Origin: Bacillota bacterium
Lineage (GTDB): Bacteria > Bacillota > Clostridia > Lachnospirales > Lachnospiraceae
Length of the DNA: 64,000 bases
Reading direction: 5' to 3'
Assembly: GCA_023420935.1 (NCBI GenBank)
Contig: JAEZUR010000039.1
Location: 46,439 to 110,438 of the forward strand
A model generated the notes under the pieces. It did not search any database. It was not told the origin of the DNA and saw only the letters and a program-made list of their open reading frames with translations. Below, piece after piece: positions 33,395-43,033 of the stretch (positions within the stretch are counted from its first letter, which is position 1; each line of letters opens with the position of its first letter). A program made the translations under genes and the position numbers.

Positions 33395-34015
33395 ATGAAA
33401 GAGTTATTACTGCCGGTGTTTGCAATCTCTAGGCACCGTATGGGTATAGATGGAGAAGGAATAACAACGTTAGTAACAACCTATGGGTGCCCATTAAAAT
33501 GCTCCTTTTGTTTAAATCCAGAGTCCTGGGATGACAACACGAAAGTAATAAATTACACCAGCGAACAATTATATAAGCAACTGAAAGTGGATCATTTGTA
33601 CTTTTTGGCCACAGGTGGTGGAGTGACTTTTGGTGGCGGTGAGCCCTTATTGCATCCAGCTTTTATACAGGAGTTTAAGCAAACATGTGGATCAGAGTGG
33701 ACAATTACCGTGGAAACCAGTCTTAATGTGGATTGGCAAGCCATTGAGATGGTCTTGGACGCTGTAGATTATTTTATTATAGATATAAAAGATATGAATC
33801 CTAAACTATATCAATCCTATACGGGGAATGATAATATCAAGGTGATAGCTAACCTTAGTAAAATCTTAGAACGAATAGACCCAGAGCGAATCACGGTAAA
33901 AGTTCCATTCATACCTGGTTACAATACGGAAAGCGATATGGATTATAGTATCGAAGCTTTAAAGAAAATGGGAGTCACCAATATTAATAGATTCAATTAT
34001 GTTGTAAGAACTTAA
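33395..34015 (+). CDS. Radical SAM protein (pyruvate-formate-lyase-activase-like)
   Basis: Cytoplasmic radical SAM enzyme of 206 aa. The [4Fe-4S] motif is CxxxCxxC: C32, C36 and C39 in TYGCPLKCSFCLNP. The GGGVTFGGGEPLLHP stretch is the SAM-contact GGE region, and VDYFIIDIKDMNP and KVPFIPGYN follow the activase pattern. It is short and has no second ferredoxin-type cluster or peptide-recognition (RRE) domain. No glycyl-radical enzyme gene is nearby; its only partner is the Cys-rich protein directly upstream, with which it must be cotranscribed. The substrate is unknown. Confidence 0.85.
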   Translation: MKELLLPVFAISRHRMGIDGEGITTLVTTYGCPLKCSFCLNPESWDDNTKVINYTSEQLYKQLKVDHLYFLATGGGVTFGGGEPLLHPAFIQEFKQTCGSEWTITVETSLNVDWQAIEMVLDAVDYFIIDIKDMNPKLYQSYTGNDNIKVIANLSKILERIDPERITVKVPFIPGYNTESDMDYSIEALKKMGVTNINRFNYVVRT

Positions 34016-34156
34016 TTTCTGAAAGTCGTATGCACAAAGGCGATATAGGTATATTTACATATATAATATAAATTGGAAATTATTTCATAAATCTCTTCCA
34101 AAAATAGTAATAAGATGCTAACATAGTAATATGTAAAAGGAAGAGGAGGAAGTAAA

Positions 34157-35869
34157 ATGAAATTATCAAGAAAGTTACAAAAAGCAGTTGTTCTGGCACT
34201 TGTAGTGGTTTTACTGTTTGGTGTGTTTGGTTTACCGATTCAGAGAATTCAAGCAGCAACAGATACAACAGCGCCAACTTCAACCACTCAAGAATCAATT
34301 TTACCTGCCAATAGTGTTTCTAGTGGTGACATCGTTATATTATATGATAATGATGTACATTGTGCTGTTGATGGTTATGCAAGTATTGCAGCGTTAAAAA
34401 AGGATATGAAAGAAAAGACGGATTATGTTTCTGTTGTATCGAATGGAGATTTTGCGCAGGGAGCAACCATTGGTGCCTTATCTCAGGGAGAGAATATTAT
34501 TAAAATTATGAATCAGGTTGGTTATGATGTAGTTACGCTAGGCAATCATGAATTCGATTATCAGATTAGTCAATTATTAACATTAACAAAGATGTTGAAC
34601 AGTAAAGTTGTAAGTTGCAATTTTATGAATTTACAAAAAAATAAGCCAGTTTATAAAACATATACCATAAAAAAATATGGCGACAAAAAGGTAGCCTTTG
34701 TAGGTATCACAACACCTGAATCCATAACCCAATCCACACCAGCTTATTTCCAAAATAAAAAGGGTGAATACATTTATGGTTTTTGTAGTGATAAGTCTGG
34801 GAAAGCTTTATATAATCGTGTTCAGAAAACAGTAAATGCAGCAAAGAAGGCAGGCGCGGATTATGTAGTTGCACTTGCCCATTTGGGTGATGAGTCAACC
34901 ACTAGGTGGACATCAGAAAGTGTGATTAATAATACAACGGGTATCGATGTTGTTTTGGACGGTCACTCGCACAGTATCTTTGCAGAAATGATGGTAGAAA
35001 ACATGGAAGGCAAAGAGGTTCCTGTATCATCTACTGGAACAAAATTTGAAAATATCGGAGAACTTATTATAGAAAAGGATGGCGATATTTCTACACAGTT
35101 AGTATCGTTAAAAGAATATACAAAAACTGATTCAACAATTAAAGATTATATTGCTTCTATAAAAAAAGAATATGAAGCTGAGATCTCAAAAGTAATAGGT
35201 AAAACAACGGTAGATTTAACTACGTTAAATGCCACAACCAAAAAACGTGCTGTACGTAATGCTGAGACAAATCTTGGTGATTTCTGTGCAGATGCACTAC
35301 GTACCGTTCTGGACGCAGATGTGGCAATTATGAATGGTGGAGGAATTCGAGCAGATATTGCAAAAGGAGATATTACGTATAATCATTTACTTACCGTATT
35401 TCCATGGAGCAATATGGGATGTGTAGTAGAAGCTACCGGCCAAGAGATTATGGATGCGCTTGAAATGGGTGCGAAAAATTATCCACAAGAGAATGGCGGT
35501 TTCTTACAAGTATCTGGAATGACATATGAAATTAATACTTCAGTTACATCCACTGTATCAGTGGATGATACAGGAATGTTCCAGAGTGTAAATGGAGCGT
35601 ATCGAGTACAAAATATTAAAATATGGAATAATAAGACAAAAACATATGACAACTTAGACCTTAAGAAAAAATATAAACTTGCAGGAATTAATTATACATT
35701 AAAGAGTTGTGGTGATGGATTTACCATGTTTAAGGATAATAAAATTCTGAAGGATGAAGTTGCTGTTGATAGTCAAATCTTAATTACGTATTTGACAGAA
35801 TACCTCAACGGTGTGGTAGGCGATGATTACGCTAACCCAACAGGACAGGGAAGAATCATTATAAAATAA
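34157..35869 (+). CDS. Secreted 5'-nucleotidase / UDP-sugar hydrolase family metallophosphatase
   Basis: Extracellular enzyme that dephosphorylates nucleotides to nucleosides for uptake. A signal peptide (1-34, ending IQAA) is followed by a Thr/Ser-rich spacer. The calcineurin-type metal site shows in YDNDVHC, SNGDFAQG, LGNHEFDYQ, ALAHLGDE and DVVLDGHSHS (residues about 60-275). The C-terminal substrate domain has NLGDFCADALR, NGGGIRADI and NYTLKSCGDGFTMF. The length of 570 aa fits. No wall anchor is seen. It has its own terminator. Confidence 0.93.
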   Translation: MKLSRKLQKAVVLALVVVLLFGVFGLPIQRIQAATDTTAPTSTTQESILPANSVSSGDIVILYDNDVHCAVDGYASIAALKKDMKEKTDYVSVVSNGDFAQGATIGALSQGENIIKIMNQVGYDVVTLGNHEFDYQISQLLTLTKMLNSKVVSCNFMNLQKNKPVYKTYTIKKYGDKKVAFVGITTPESITQSTPAYFQNKKGEYIYGFCSDKSGKALYNRVQKTVNAAKKAGADYVVALAHLGDESTTRWTSESVINNTTGIDVVLDGHSHSIFAEMMVENMEGKEVPVSSTGTKFENIGELIIEKDGDISTQLVSLKEYTKTDSTIKDYIASIKKEYEAEISKVIGKTTVDLTTLNATTKKRAVRNAETNLGDFCADALRTVLDADVAIMNGGGIRADIAKGDITYNHLLTVFPWSNMGCVVEATGQEIMDALEMGAKNYPQENGGFLQVSGMTYEINTSVTSTVSVDDTGMFQSVNGAYRVQNIKIWNNKTKTYDNLDLKKKYKLAGINYTLKSCGDGFTMFKDNKILKDEVAVDSQILITYLTEYLNGVVGDDYANPTGQGRIIIK

Positions 35870-35878
35870 TTATATAAT

Positions 35879-35912
35879 AAAGGTCTTGCATTTTGTTTAT
35901 GCAAGACCTTAA
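35879..35912 (+). terminator. Terminator after the 5'-nucleotidase gene
   Basis: Perfect 12-pair stem AAGGTCTTGCAT / ATGCAAGACCTT (35879-35890 with 35899-35910). The T-run is weak. Confidence 0.7.
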
Positions 35913-35994
35913 TAATTCATAAACAAAGCAAAATAATAACAGATGCCTGCTTTTCATCATATATTATTAAGACAGATAATTTAAGGTAAATGAT

Positions 35995-37272
35995 ATGAAA
36001 AGAAGTCATATATTTAATGATCCTAAGATATACCGCATATTTCCAGCGCAAGTGGACACTCAGAATTTTGGGAAATTACAGGTACGTTGTACATCAGAAG
36101 GATTTAGGCCAATTGAAAACGCCACCATTCAGATTACTCAAGCTGATAACCCGACTAAAGTTATAGAAGAAATAAAAACGAATAGCAATGGTTTAACAGA
36201 AGAAATAGAACTGCCAGCACCACCTATAGATTATAGTTTGGATTCTACAGTGATGGTTCAGCCATATGCCGAATATAATCTATCTGCCAATGCAGTAAAT
36301 TATGGAAAAGTTAACGTTGCAAATGCTGAGATATTACCTGAAGTTACAGCTCTTCAAGAAATTACGTTAAGAGAGCAAGGAGAAGAAAGTCTTTATGTGG
36401 TAGCTCCACATACCTTATTCTATGAATATCCTCCCAAAATAGAAGAAGCGGAGATAAAAACTAAATTTGAAACGGGCGAAATTGTTTTATTAGAAGTCGT
36501 TATACCAGAGTTTGTAATTGTCCATGATGGACCACCTACCGATACGGCAGCCAGCAATCATTATGTACGATTTCGAGATTATATCAAAAATGTTGCTTCC
36601 AGTGAAATCTATGCAACTTGGCCACAAGAAACTATACGAGCTAATGTATTAGCTATCTTATCTTTTACGTTAAATCGCGTTTTTACCGAATGGTATAAAA
36701 ATCAGGGATATAGCTTTACCATTACATCCTCAACTGCATTTGACCACAAATGGATCAATGGAAGAAATATTTTTAGTAATGTAGGATTGATAGTTGATGA
36801 ATTATTTACAAATTATTTATCACGACCTAATGTAAAACAGCCAATACTAACACAATACTGCGATGGACGCCAGGTTCAGTGCCCCAATTGGATGACACAG
36901 TGGGGATCAAAAGATCTAGGGGAACAAGGATTAACTGCTATTGAAATACTACGGCAGTTTTATGGAAGTTCAATCTACATTAATCGAGCCAATCAAGTAT
37001 CCGGTGTACCTTCTTCTTGGCCAGGTAATAATCTTACGATAGGATCATCAGGAGCAAATGTAAGAATGATACAGGAACAGCTGAATCGTATATCGGACTC
37101 ATATCCTGCTCTTCAGAAAGTTGCAGTAGATGGTCAGTTTGGACAGAAAACAGCGGATGCAGTAAAAACATTTCAACAGATATTTAATCTGCCTCCAACG
37201 GGTGTGGTTGATTTGCCTACTTGGTATAAAATCTCTGGTATTTATGTGGCTGTTTCTAGAATAGCGGAGTAA
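35995..37272 (+). CDS. Spore cortex-lytic enzyme SleC-like protein with peptidoglycan-binding domain
   Basis: 425-aa protein with the layout of clostridial SleC: an N-terminal beta-sandwich pro-like domain (FGKLQVRCTSEGFRPIENATI), a central catalytic-type region (about 165-330, VIVHDGPPTD, FRDYIKNVASSEIYATWP, RANVLAILSFTLNRVFTEWY) and a C-terminal PG_binding_1 domain (about 345-420, GSSGANVRMIQEQLNRI, VDGQFGQKTADAVKTFQ). SleC acts as a lytic transglycosylase on germinating-spore cortex. There is no obvious signal peptide, in line with spore deposition. The family also has members of unproven role, so SleC is a likely but not certain identity. Confidence 0.8.
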   Translation: MKRSHIFNDPKIYRIFPAQVDTQNFGKLQVRCTSEGFRPIENATIQITQADNPTKVIEEIKTNSNGLTEEIELPAPPIDYSLDSTVMVQPYAEYNLSANAVNYGKVNVANAEILPEVTALQEITLREQGEESLYVVAPHTLFYEYPPKIEEAEIKTKFETGEIVLLEVVIPEFVIVHDGPPTDTAASNHYVRFRDYIKNVASSEIYATWPQETIRANVLAILSFTLNRVFTEWYKNQGYSFTITSSTAFDHKWINGRNIFSNVGLIVDELFTNYLSRPNVKQPILTQYCDGRQVQCPNWMTQWGSKDLGEQGLTAIEILRQFYGSSIYINRANQVSGVPSSWPGNNLTIGSSGANVRMIQEQLNRISDSYPALQKVAVDGQFGQKTADAVKTFQQIFNLPPTGVVDLPTWYKISGIYVAVSRIAE

Positions 37273-37346
37273 AAATCTGGGGTTGCATTAAAATAGTTAT
37301 ACAGCTATGTCAGGCATTATCGTTGAGATGACATAGTAAGAGAATG

Positions 37347-37405
37347 AAAAAGGTAACGAGTGGATTTCGGAGTAACAGGAAACACTTGGAGCCTTTTTAT
37401 TTTTT
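37347..37405 (+). terminator. Terminator after the SleC-like gene
   Basis: AAAAAGG (37347-37353) pairs with CCTTTTT (37392-37398), with an inner CGAGTG/CACTTG stem, and a T-rich tail. Confidence 0.55.
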
Positions 37406-37430
37406 ATATTTTTGTATGATATAATATATC

Positions 37431-37471
37431 TTGACATTTGATGCAAAGCATACTATACTAAAAATGCAAAG
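37431..37471 (+). promoter_or_regulatory. Promoter and direct-repeat operator of the HTH gene
   Basis: TTGACA (37431-37436), exact 17-base spacer, TATACT (37454-37459). ATGCAAAG occurs twice, at 37441-37448 inside the spacer and at 37464-37471 near +1, 23 bases apart. The layout suggests self-repression by the XRE regulator. Confidence 0.65.
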
Positions 37472-37495
37472 TAAACATTGCATAGGAGAAGAAAA

Positions 37496-37702
37496 TTGAA
37501 AACAAAAATAAAAGAATTGAGAAAACAGAATAAGCTATCCCAAGAAGAACTGGCCTTAGCGGTTGGGACAACGAGACAAACGATTACCTCAATAGAAGTT
37601 GGTAAGTACACGGCATCACTAGTTTTAGCTTATAAGATAGCGAAATATTTCGACTTGAGTATAGAGGAAGTATTTGATTTTTCAGAAGTGGAGGAAGAAT
37701 AG
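37496..37702 (+). CDS. XRE-family HTH transcriptional regulator
   Basis: 68-aa protein that is essentially one HTH_3 domain: KIKELRKQNKLSQEELALAVGTT is helices 1-2, RQTITSIEVGKYTASLVLAYKIA helices 3-4. Such single-domain regulators usually dimerise and control their own operon. TTG at 37496 is the start because AGGAGAAG lies directly before it and the product matches the family; an earlier TTG at 37478 would include the ribosome site. The membrane-protein gene begins at the next base after its stop. ATGCAAAG repeats in its promoter are the likely binding site. Confidence 0.88.
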   Translation: MKTKIKELRKQNKLSQEELALAVGTTRQTITSIEVGKYTASLVLAYKIAKYFDLSIEEVFDFSEVEEE

Positions 37703-38152
37703 GTGGAGAAGTTTAAAAAGACTTTACAAAAACGAATGATTATATTAATAATGGGGCTTCTTTTTATAATAGGCATTCAAATTCTTAGCTTTAGTAATAT
37801 TTTAGACCGATTTAGCAATAATACATTTGTAGGTGTAAGGACAGGATTTTTATCAGGGTTATCAGCTAGTCTAGGAATTGTGTTTCTCTATCTAGTTATC
37901 TATTATTTTCTAACTTCAAGAAATGAGAATAAGTTGAAATTACTATATAACAAAGAACATGACGAACGTAGGAAAGAAATCAAACAAAAAAGTGGTGGAA
38001 CGGTTATGTTAGTTAGTTCCATTCTAATTATAATTGCAGCGATTGTTGCGGGATACTTTAATGAGATTGTATTTTATACCCTAATAATATGTGCAACCTT
38101 TCAGTTGTATTTAAGTGTCATATTAAAGGTTTACTATACAAGAAAATTATAA
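37703..38152 (+). CDS. Small membrane protein paired with the HTH regulator
   Basis: 149-aa protein with four predicted helices in two pairs (about 10-27 and 47-69; 99-118 and 121-140) separated by a charged loop (RNENKLKLLYNKEHDERRKEIKQ). The KEHDERRKEI stretch is shared by many short Firmicute membrane proteins that follow an XRE regulator; their role is unknown. The GTG start directly abuts the regulator stop, and its ribosome site GGAGGAAG lies inside the regulator gene, so translation is coupled. Confidence 0.75.
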   Translation: MEKFKKTLQKRMIILIMGLLFIIGIQILSFSNILDRFSNNTFVGVRTGFLSGLSASLGIVFLYLVIYYFLTSRNENKLKLLYNKEHDERRKEIKQKSGGTVMLVSSILIIIAAIVAGYFNEIVFYTLIICATFQLYLSVILKVYYTRKL

Positions 38153-38194
38153 AAAACTTGTAGAAGAATCCTTATGGATAGAATTGGAGGTATT

Positions 38195-38788
38195 ATGTGC
38201 GGCAGATACTATGTAGATGATGAAACATCGAAAGAAATTCGTAAGATTCTTGAACAAATTGATGCTAAATTTCAAGAGAATAAAAGGAAACGTGGAGAAA
38301 TCGCACCAACCAATTATGCACCGGTTCTGATTGAATCCAAGGGTAATATAAAACCAGATTTATTTGCATGGGGGTTTCCTGGTTTTCAGAACAAGGGTGT
38401 TATAATTAATGCAAGAGCAGAAACGGCTTTCCAGAAGAAGATGTTTCAAGAAAGCCTTTTGTCACGACGTTGTATTATTCCAGCCAATGGATTCTATGAA
38501 TGGGATAGTAGTAAAAATAAAATATATTTTACTATGAAGAATCCAGAACCGATTTATATGGCTGGGATTTATAATACGTTTGAAGGAGATAACCGATTTG
38601 TTATCCTTACGACTGAGGCAAATCAATCCATGATTGATGTTCATAATAGAATGCCACTTATACTAGAAAAGAACATGATTGAACCATGGATTATGGAAAA
38701 TGCAATGACAGATGAAATTTTACACATGCAACCACCTATGTTAGATAGGGAAGCAGAGTACATGCAAAGCAGGCTAGAACTTTTCTAG
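38195..38788 (+). CDS. SOS response-associated peptidase, YedK/HMCES family
   Basis: Protects abasic sites in single-stranded DNA by forming a DNA-protein crosslink through its N-terminal cysteine. MCGRYY puts the essential Cys at position 2 after Met removal; NARAETA, IPANGFYEW (Glu) and VHNRMPLIL (His) complete the active site. 197 aa. ATG at 38195 is fixed by the Cys2 requirement and a TTGGAGG site; a seven-codon upstream extension is rejected. No LexA-type box was noticed. A terminator overlaps its stop region. Confidence 0.95.
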   Translation: MCGRYYVDDETSKEIRKILEQIDAKFQENKRKRGEIAPTNYAPVLIESKGNIKPDLFAWGFPGFQNKGVIINARAETAFQKKMFQESLLSRRCIIPANGFYEWDSSKNKIYFTMKNPEPIYMAGIYNTFEGDNRFVILTTEANQSMIDVHNRMPLILEKNMIEPWIMENAMTDEILHMQPPMLDREAEYMQSRLELF

Positions 38789-38799
38789 ACTGCTTTTTT
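38767..38799 (+). terminator. Terminator overlapping the end of the YedK gene
   Basis: AAGCAG-CTAGAA pairs with TTCTAG-CTGCTT (38767 to 38795) followed by six T. The stem starts inside the last codons. Confidence 0.7.
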
Positions 38800-38940
38800 A
38801 CGTAAGAATGAAATGAATATAATAATTTTCGAAAATAATCGAAAAAATATGTGCAGAACTCTTTTCTATCCATATTATCTATGCTACAATAGGACACATA
38901 GCCGAATAAGTGCTATCAATCTATCTTATTAGGAGAATTT

Positions 38941-40899
38941 ATGAACGAAATAACAAAAGTAAAATACGTTAAATGGAATCAAGAATTTGAGGATACATAT
39001 TTCTATCAGGGAGAGGATTTGGGAGCAAATTATACCAGAGATTTTACAAAATTTCGTTTATGGGCACCAACTGCACAGAGTGTTATGGTTAATCTATACC
39101 GTCAGGGAATAGGAGATAATTTAATTGAAACTACTCCATTGGTTAAAGCAGACAAAGGAACCTGGATTGCACAGATTAATGGAGATTTAGATAATGAGTA
39201 TTATACTTATTCTGTCACCGTGGATGGTATTACGAGAGAAGCCATTGATCCCTACGCAAAAGCGGCCGGGGTAAACGGGTTAAGAGGAATGGTAATAGAC
39301 ATGGAAAAGACAAATCCACTTCATTGGGAAGTGGATAGGAAACCAGAATTTAAGACAATCGAAGACGCAGTAATATATGAACTTCATGTTCGAGATTTAT
39401 CCATTGATTCCTCATCAGGGATATTGGAGAAGGGAAAATACGTAGGTTTAACAGAGACTGGTACGAAAAATATAGATGGACTTTCCACTGGATTGGATCA
39501 TATAAAGGAGCTGGGTATTACGCACCTTCATTTACTTCCTGTTTATGATTACGGTACCGTGGATGAATTGAGGCTAGATACACCACAATTTAATTGGGGG
39601 TATGATCCGGAGAACTATAATGTGCCAGAGGGTTCCTATGCTACCGATCCATTTCATGGCGAAGTTCGAATTAAGGAATTTAAACAGATGGTAAAGACGC
39701 TGCATGAAAATGGAATTCGGGTTGTTATGGACGTAGTTTATAACCACACCTATGCTACGGCGGATTCTACATTTAACAAAATAGTTCCAGGATATTATTA
39801 TCGCATGGATGGAGAAGTATTTACCAATGGATCTGGTTGTGGTAATGAGACTGCATCGGAGCGCGGTATGGTTCGAAAATATATAATGGATTCTGTACTT
39901 TATTGGGCAAAAGAATATCATATAGATGGATTTCGATTTGATCTGATGCAAGTACACGATATGGAAACCATGAGACAGATCGAAAAATCGTTACATGAAT
40001 TAGACCCAAGTATTATCCTATATGGTGAAGGATGGAAGGGTGGCGATTCTGCTCTGGATGAGACCATTAGTGCGAAAAAGGAAAATGCTTCCCAGTTAGA
40101 AGGAATTAGTTTCTTTAATGATGATATTAGAGATGGCATTAAGGGACATGTTTTCTCTTTTAATGAGCCTGGTTTTGTAAACGGTGGCAAGAAAATGGAA
40201 GAAGAGATTCGATTTGGCATAGTTGGTGCAATCGCTCATAAGGGAATTAAGAAAAAACCTTGGGCAATCTCACCATCTCAAAGCGTTAATTATGTTTCTG
40301 CTCACGATGATCTTAGTCTATGGGATAAACTTGCAACTACTAACCCGAATGATTCCATAGAAGATCGCATTCGCATGAATAAATTAGCAGCGGCCATTGT
40401 GTTCACCTCACAAGGGGTACCATTTTTACAGGCGGGAGAAGAAATTCTAAGAACGAAACCATCAGAAGAAACAGGGAAATTATTTGAGGAGAATAGCTTT
40501 AAATCATCCGATTTCGTTAATAGTATAAAATGGAATATGAAAAAAGAACATATGGAAATAACTGAGTATTACAAGGGACTCATTGCATTTCGTAAGGAAC
40601 ATCCTGCTTTGCGAATGAGGACAGCACAAGAGGTGAATCGGTTCCTTCGTTTCTTGAAATGGCAGAAGAGGAATGTGGTATCCTATATAATAGAGAAGCC
40701 TATAACAGAGGAAAAATCAGAGAAACTATGTGTGATACACAATGCTAATCGTAAAAGTGTAATTGTATCTATTCCAAGAGGAAATTGGAAGATCTATATT
40801 GACGGGAAACAAGCAGGCACAAAAGTCATAAGAGAATTTACTGGTAACAAAGTACAAGTAGAACCAATTGCTACTTTAGTTATGTGCCAAGAAAAATAG
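38941..40899 (+). CDS. pulA: Type I pullulanase
   Basis: Debranches alpha-1,6 links in pullulan, starch or glycogen. No signal peptide, so intracellular. An N-terminal CBM48-like domain (FRLWAPTAQSVMVNLY, about 35-120) leads to a GH13 barrel: VVMDVVYNHT (region I), DGFRFDLM (nucleophile Asp), ILYGEGWKGGD (acid Glu) and VNYVSAHDDLSLWDK (region IV). The YNWGYDP signature of type I pullulanases appears as FNWGYDPENYNVPEGSY. 652 aa is typical. Together with glgP it points to glycogen or imported maltodextrin use. Confidence 0.95.
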   Translation: MNEITKVKYVKWNQEFEDTYFYQGEDLGANYTRDFTKFRLWAPTAQSVMVNLYRQGIGDNLIETTPLVKADKGTWIAQINGDLDNEYYTYSVTVDGITREAIDPYAKAAGVNGLRGMVIDMEKTNPLHWEVDRKPEFKTIEDAVIYELHVRDLSIDSSSGILEKGKYVGLTETGTKNIDGLSTGLDHIKELGITHLHLLPVYDYGTVDELRLDTPQFNWGYDPENYNVPEGSYATDPFHGEVRIKEFKQMVKTLHENGIRVVMDVVYNHTYATADSTFNKIVPGYYYRMDGEVFTNGSGCGNETASERGMVRKYIMDSVLYWAKEYHIDGFRFDLMQVHDMETMRQIEKSLHELDPSIILYGEGWKGGDSALDETISAKKENASQLEGISFFNDDIRDGIKGHVFSFNEPGFVNGGKKMEEEIRFGIVGAIAHKGIKKKPWAISPSQSVNYVSAHDDLSLWDKLATTNPNDSIEDRIRMNKLAAAIVFTSQGVPFLQAGEEILRTKPSEETGKLFEENSFKSSDFVNSIKWNMKKEHMEITEYYKGLIAFRKEHPALRMRTAQEVNRFLRFLKWQKRNVVSYIIEKPITEEKSEKLCVIHNANRKSVIVSIPRGNWKIYIDGKQAGTKVIREFTGNKVQVEPIATLVMCQEK

Positions 40900-40972
40900 T
40901 GTAAAAGCAAAAAATACTTTAATTCGCTTAGAGATAATGTTATAATTACCATTGAACTCATGGAGGTAAGCG

Positions 40973-43033
40973 ATGAAAAGGAAGATAAAATTAAAGGGTA
41001 ACTTAAAAACTTATTTAAGATGGCCTTTATTATTAACAGTTTTGCTCATTTGTATGAATATAAGTATTTATATGATTAGTTATCGTGCGGGTATAGTTAT
41101 GTCCGTATATGTTTTTGTATACTTTATCATTGCTCTTATCTTGTTCTATTATAAAAGATCTGCATTATTAGGCGATTTGGTTCGTTATGCGGCGGACTAT
41201 GGACAAGTTCAAAAACAACTTTTAAAAGAAATGATTTTACCATTTGCTATTTTAGATATGGAAGGTCATCTTCTTTGGGGAAACAATGAATTTTTAGATA
41301 TTATACCCAAGGAGAAGGCTGCTAGAAGAACAATTACCAACGCCATTCCAGAGATTACAAAGAATGTTTTGCCGCAAGATGCCTTAGATGAGGAACTTCA
41401 TATCACATTAAATGATAGAAATTATAAGGTATTAATGCGTAAAATTATTGCGGAAGGGTTTAGTGATAATCAGGTTTGGTCAAGCAATGCAGAATACGAG
41501 CAAGAAAGCGATAGCAATGCGCTTATTGCCTTATACCTATATGATGAAACAGAGATCAATGCTTATATTAGAGAGAATAAGGAACAACGCTTAGTAGTAG
41601 GCCTTATTTATATCGATAATTATGAGGAATCGTTAGAGAGTATTGACGAAGTAAGACGTTCTCTATTAATTGCATTAGTAGATCGAAAAATTAATAAATA
41701 TATGCAAAGTATTGATGCAATTGTGAAAAAGTTGGAGAAAGACAAATATATAATTATCTTCAAGCAGAAGTTCTTACCTCAGCTTCAGAGCAGTAAGTTT
41801 GCACTGTTGGAAGAAATCAGAACAGTTAACATTGGAAATGATATGGCTGTTACCTTAAGTATGGGTCTAGGTGTGAATGCAGACACTTATCTTCATGGGT
41901 ATGATTTTGCCCGCGCAGCAATTGACTTAGCCCTTGGTAGAGGCGGAGATCAAGCGGTTGTAAAAGATGGAGAGAAGATCTACTATTATGGTGGTAAGAG
42001 TATTCAGGTAGAGCGTAATACAAGAGTAAAGGCAAGAGTTAAAGCACATGCCCTTAAGGAACTAGTAGAAGCAAAAGAACGTGTTGTTATTATGGGACAT
42101 TCTCTTGCAGATGTAGATTCTTTTGGAGCGGCAGTTGGAATATATCGAATTGTTAAGACCCTAGGCAAGAAAGCAAATATTGTTATTAATGATGTTACTA
42201 CTTCCGTAAGACCATTAGTAAACCGATTTATTAATAATCCGGATTACGAAGAAGATATGATACTGAGTGGCCCCAAAGCAATGGAAATTGTGGATTTGAA
42301 TACACTATTAGTCATAGTTGATGTTAATCGTCCAAACTATACAGAATGTAAAGAACTATTGGATTTAACCAAAACAATCGTTATCTTAGATCACCATAGA
42401 CAGACTGGTGAAGCAGTTGAGAACGCGGTGTTATCTTATATTGAACCGTATGCATCTTCTACCTGTGAAATGGTCGCTGAGATTCTACAGTATATAGGCG
42501 ATGGACTAAGATTACGTCCAGCAGAAGCAGATGCTATGTATTCCGGTATTATTATAGATACCAATAATTTTGTAACAAAGACGGGCGTTCGAACCTTTGA
42601 AGCAGCTGCATTTTTACGACGTAATGGAGCCGATGTCACCAAGATCCGTAAATCTTTCCGAATTGATATGAGCGAATACAAGAAACGGGCAGAAGCAATT
42701 CGTAATACAGAAGTATTCTTGGATTATTATGCTATTACAGAATGTGATGGAGAAGGTGTTGATAGTCCAACCATATTAGGAGCGCAGGTAGCCAATGAAT
42801 TATTGGATATATCTGATATTCGTGCTTCTTTTGTATTGACCAAATTTAATGGGAAAGTATATATTAGTGCAAGGTCAATTGATGAAGTCAATGTCCAACT
42901 TGTAATGGAACGTTTGGGTGGCGGTGGCCATATGAGTGTAGCTGGTGCCCAATTAAAAGATTGTTCCATCGAAGAGGGAAAGGCAATGGTCCGCAATACA
43001 TTAAGTATCATGCAACAGGAAGGTGAACTGTGA
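40973..43033 (+). CDS. gdpP: Cyclic-di-AMP phosphodiesterase, GdpP/YybT type
   Basis: Membrane-bound enzyme that cleaves c-di-AMP to pApA. Two helices (about 15-35 and 38-60), a PAS-like domain (about 75-170), a degenerate GGDEF (about 190-340; no GGDEF motif) and a DHH/DHHA1 module (about 360-680) are seen in order. GHSLADVDSFGAAVG and LDHHRQTGE (DHH) carry the Mn ligands, and GGGGHMSVAGAQ is the DHHA1 motif. 686 aa matches family length. It lies upstream of rplI and dnaB, the standard Firmicute order, and would set c-di-AMP levels for potassium and wall control. Confidence 0.96.
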   Translation: MKRKIKLKGNLKTYLRWPLLLTVLLICMNISIYMISYRAGIVMSVYVFVYFIIALILFYYKRSALLGDLVRYAADYGQVQKQLLKEMILPFAILDMEGHLLWGNNEFLDIIPKEKAARRTITNAIPEITKNVLPQDALDEELHITLNDRNYKVLMRKIIAEGFSDNQVWSSNAEYEQESDSNALIALYLYDETEINAYIRENKEQRLVVGLIYIDNYEESLESIDEVRRSLLIALVDRKINKYMQSIDAIVKKLEKDKYIIIFKQKFLPQLQSSKFALLEEIRTVNIGNDMAVTLSMGLGVNADTYLHGYDFARAAIDLALGRGGDQAVVKDGEKIYYYGGKSIQVERNTRVKARVKAHALKELVEAKERVVIMGHSLADVDSFGAAVGIYRIVKTLGKKANIVINDVTTSVRPLVNRFINNPDYEEDMILSGPKAMEIVDLNTLLVIVDVNRPNYTECKELLDLTKTIVILDHHRQTGEAVENAVLSYIEPYASSTCEMVAEILQYIGDGLRLRPAEADAMYSGIIIDTNNFVTKTGVRTFEAAAFLRRNGADVTKIRKSFRIDMSEYKKRAEAIRNTEVFLDYYAITECDGEGVDSPTILGAQVANELLDISDIRASFVLTKFNGKVYISARSIDEVNVQLVMERLGGGGHMSVAGAQLKDCSIEEGKAMVRNTLSIMQQEGEL

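Noticed and set aside
35930..35994. Sigma-G promoter for the SleC-like gene
   Set aside because: A CATCATA sequence is present but no matching -35 at the right distance.
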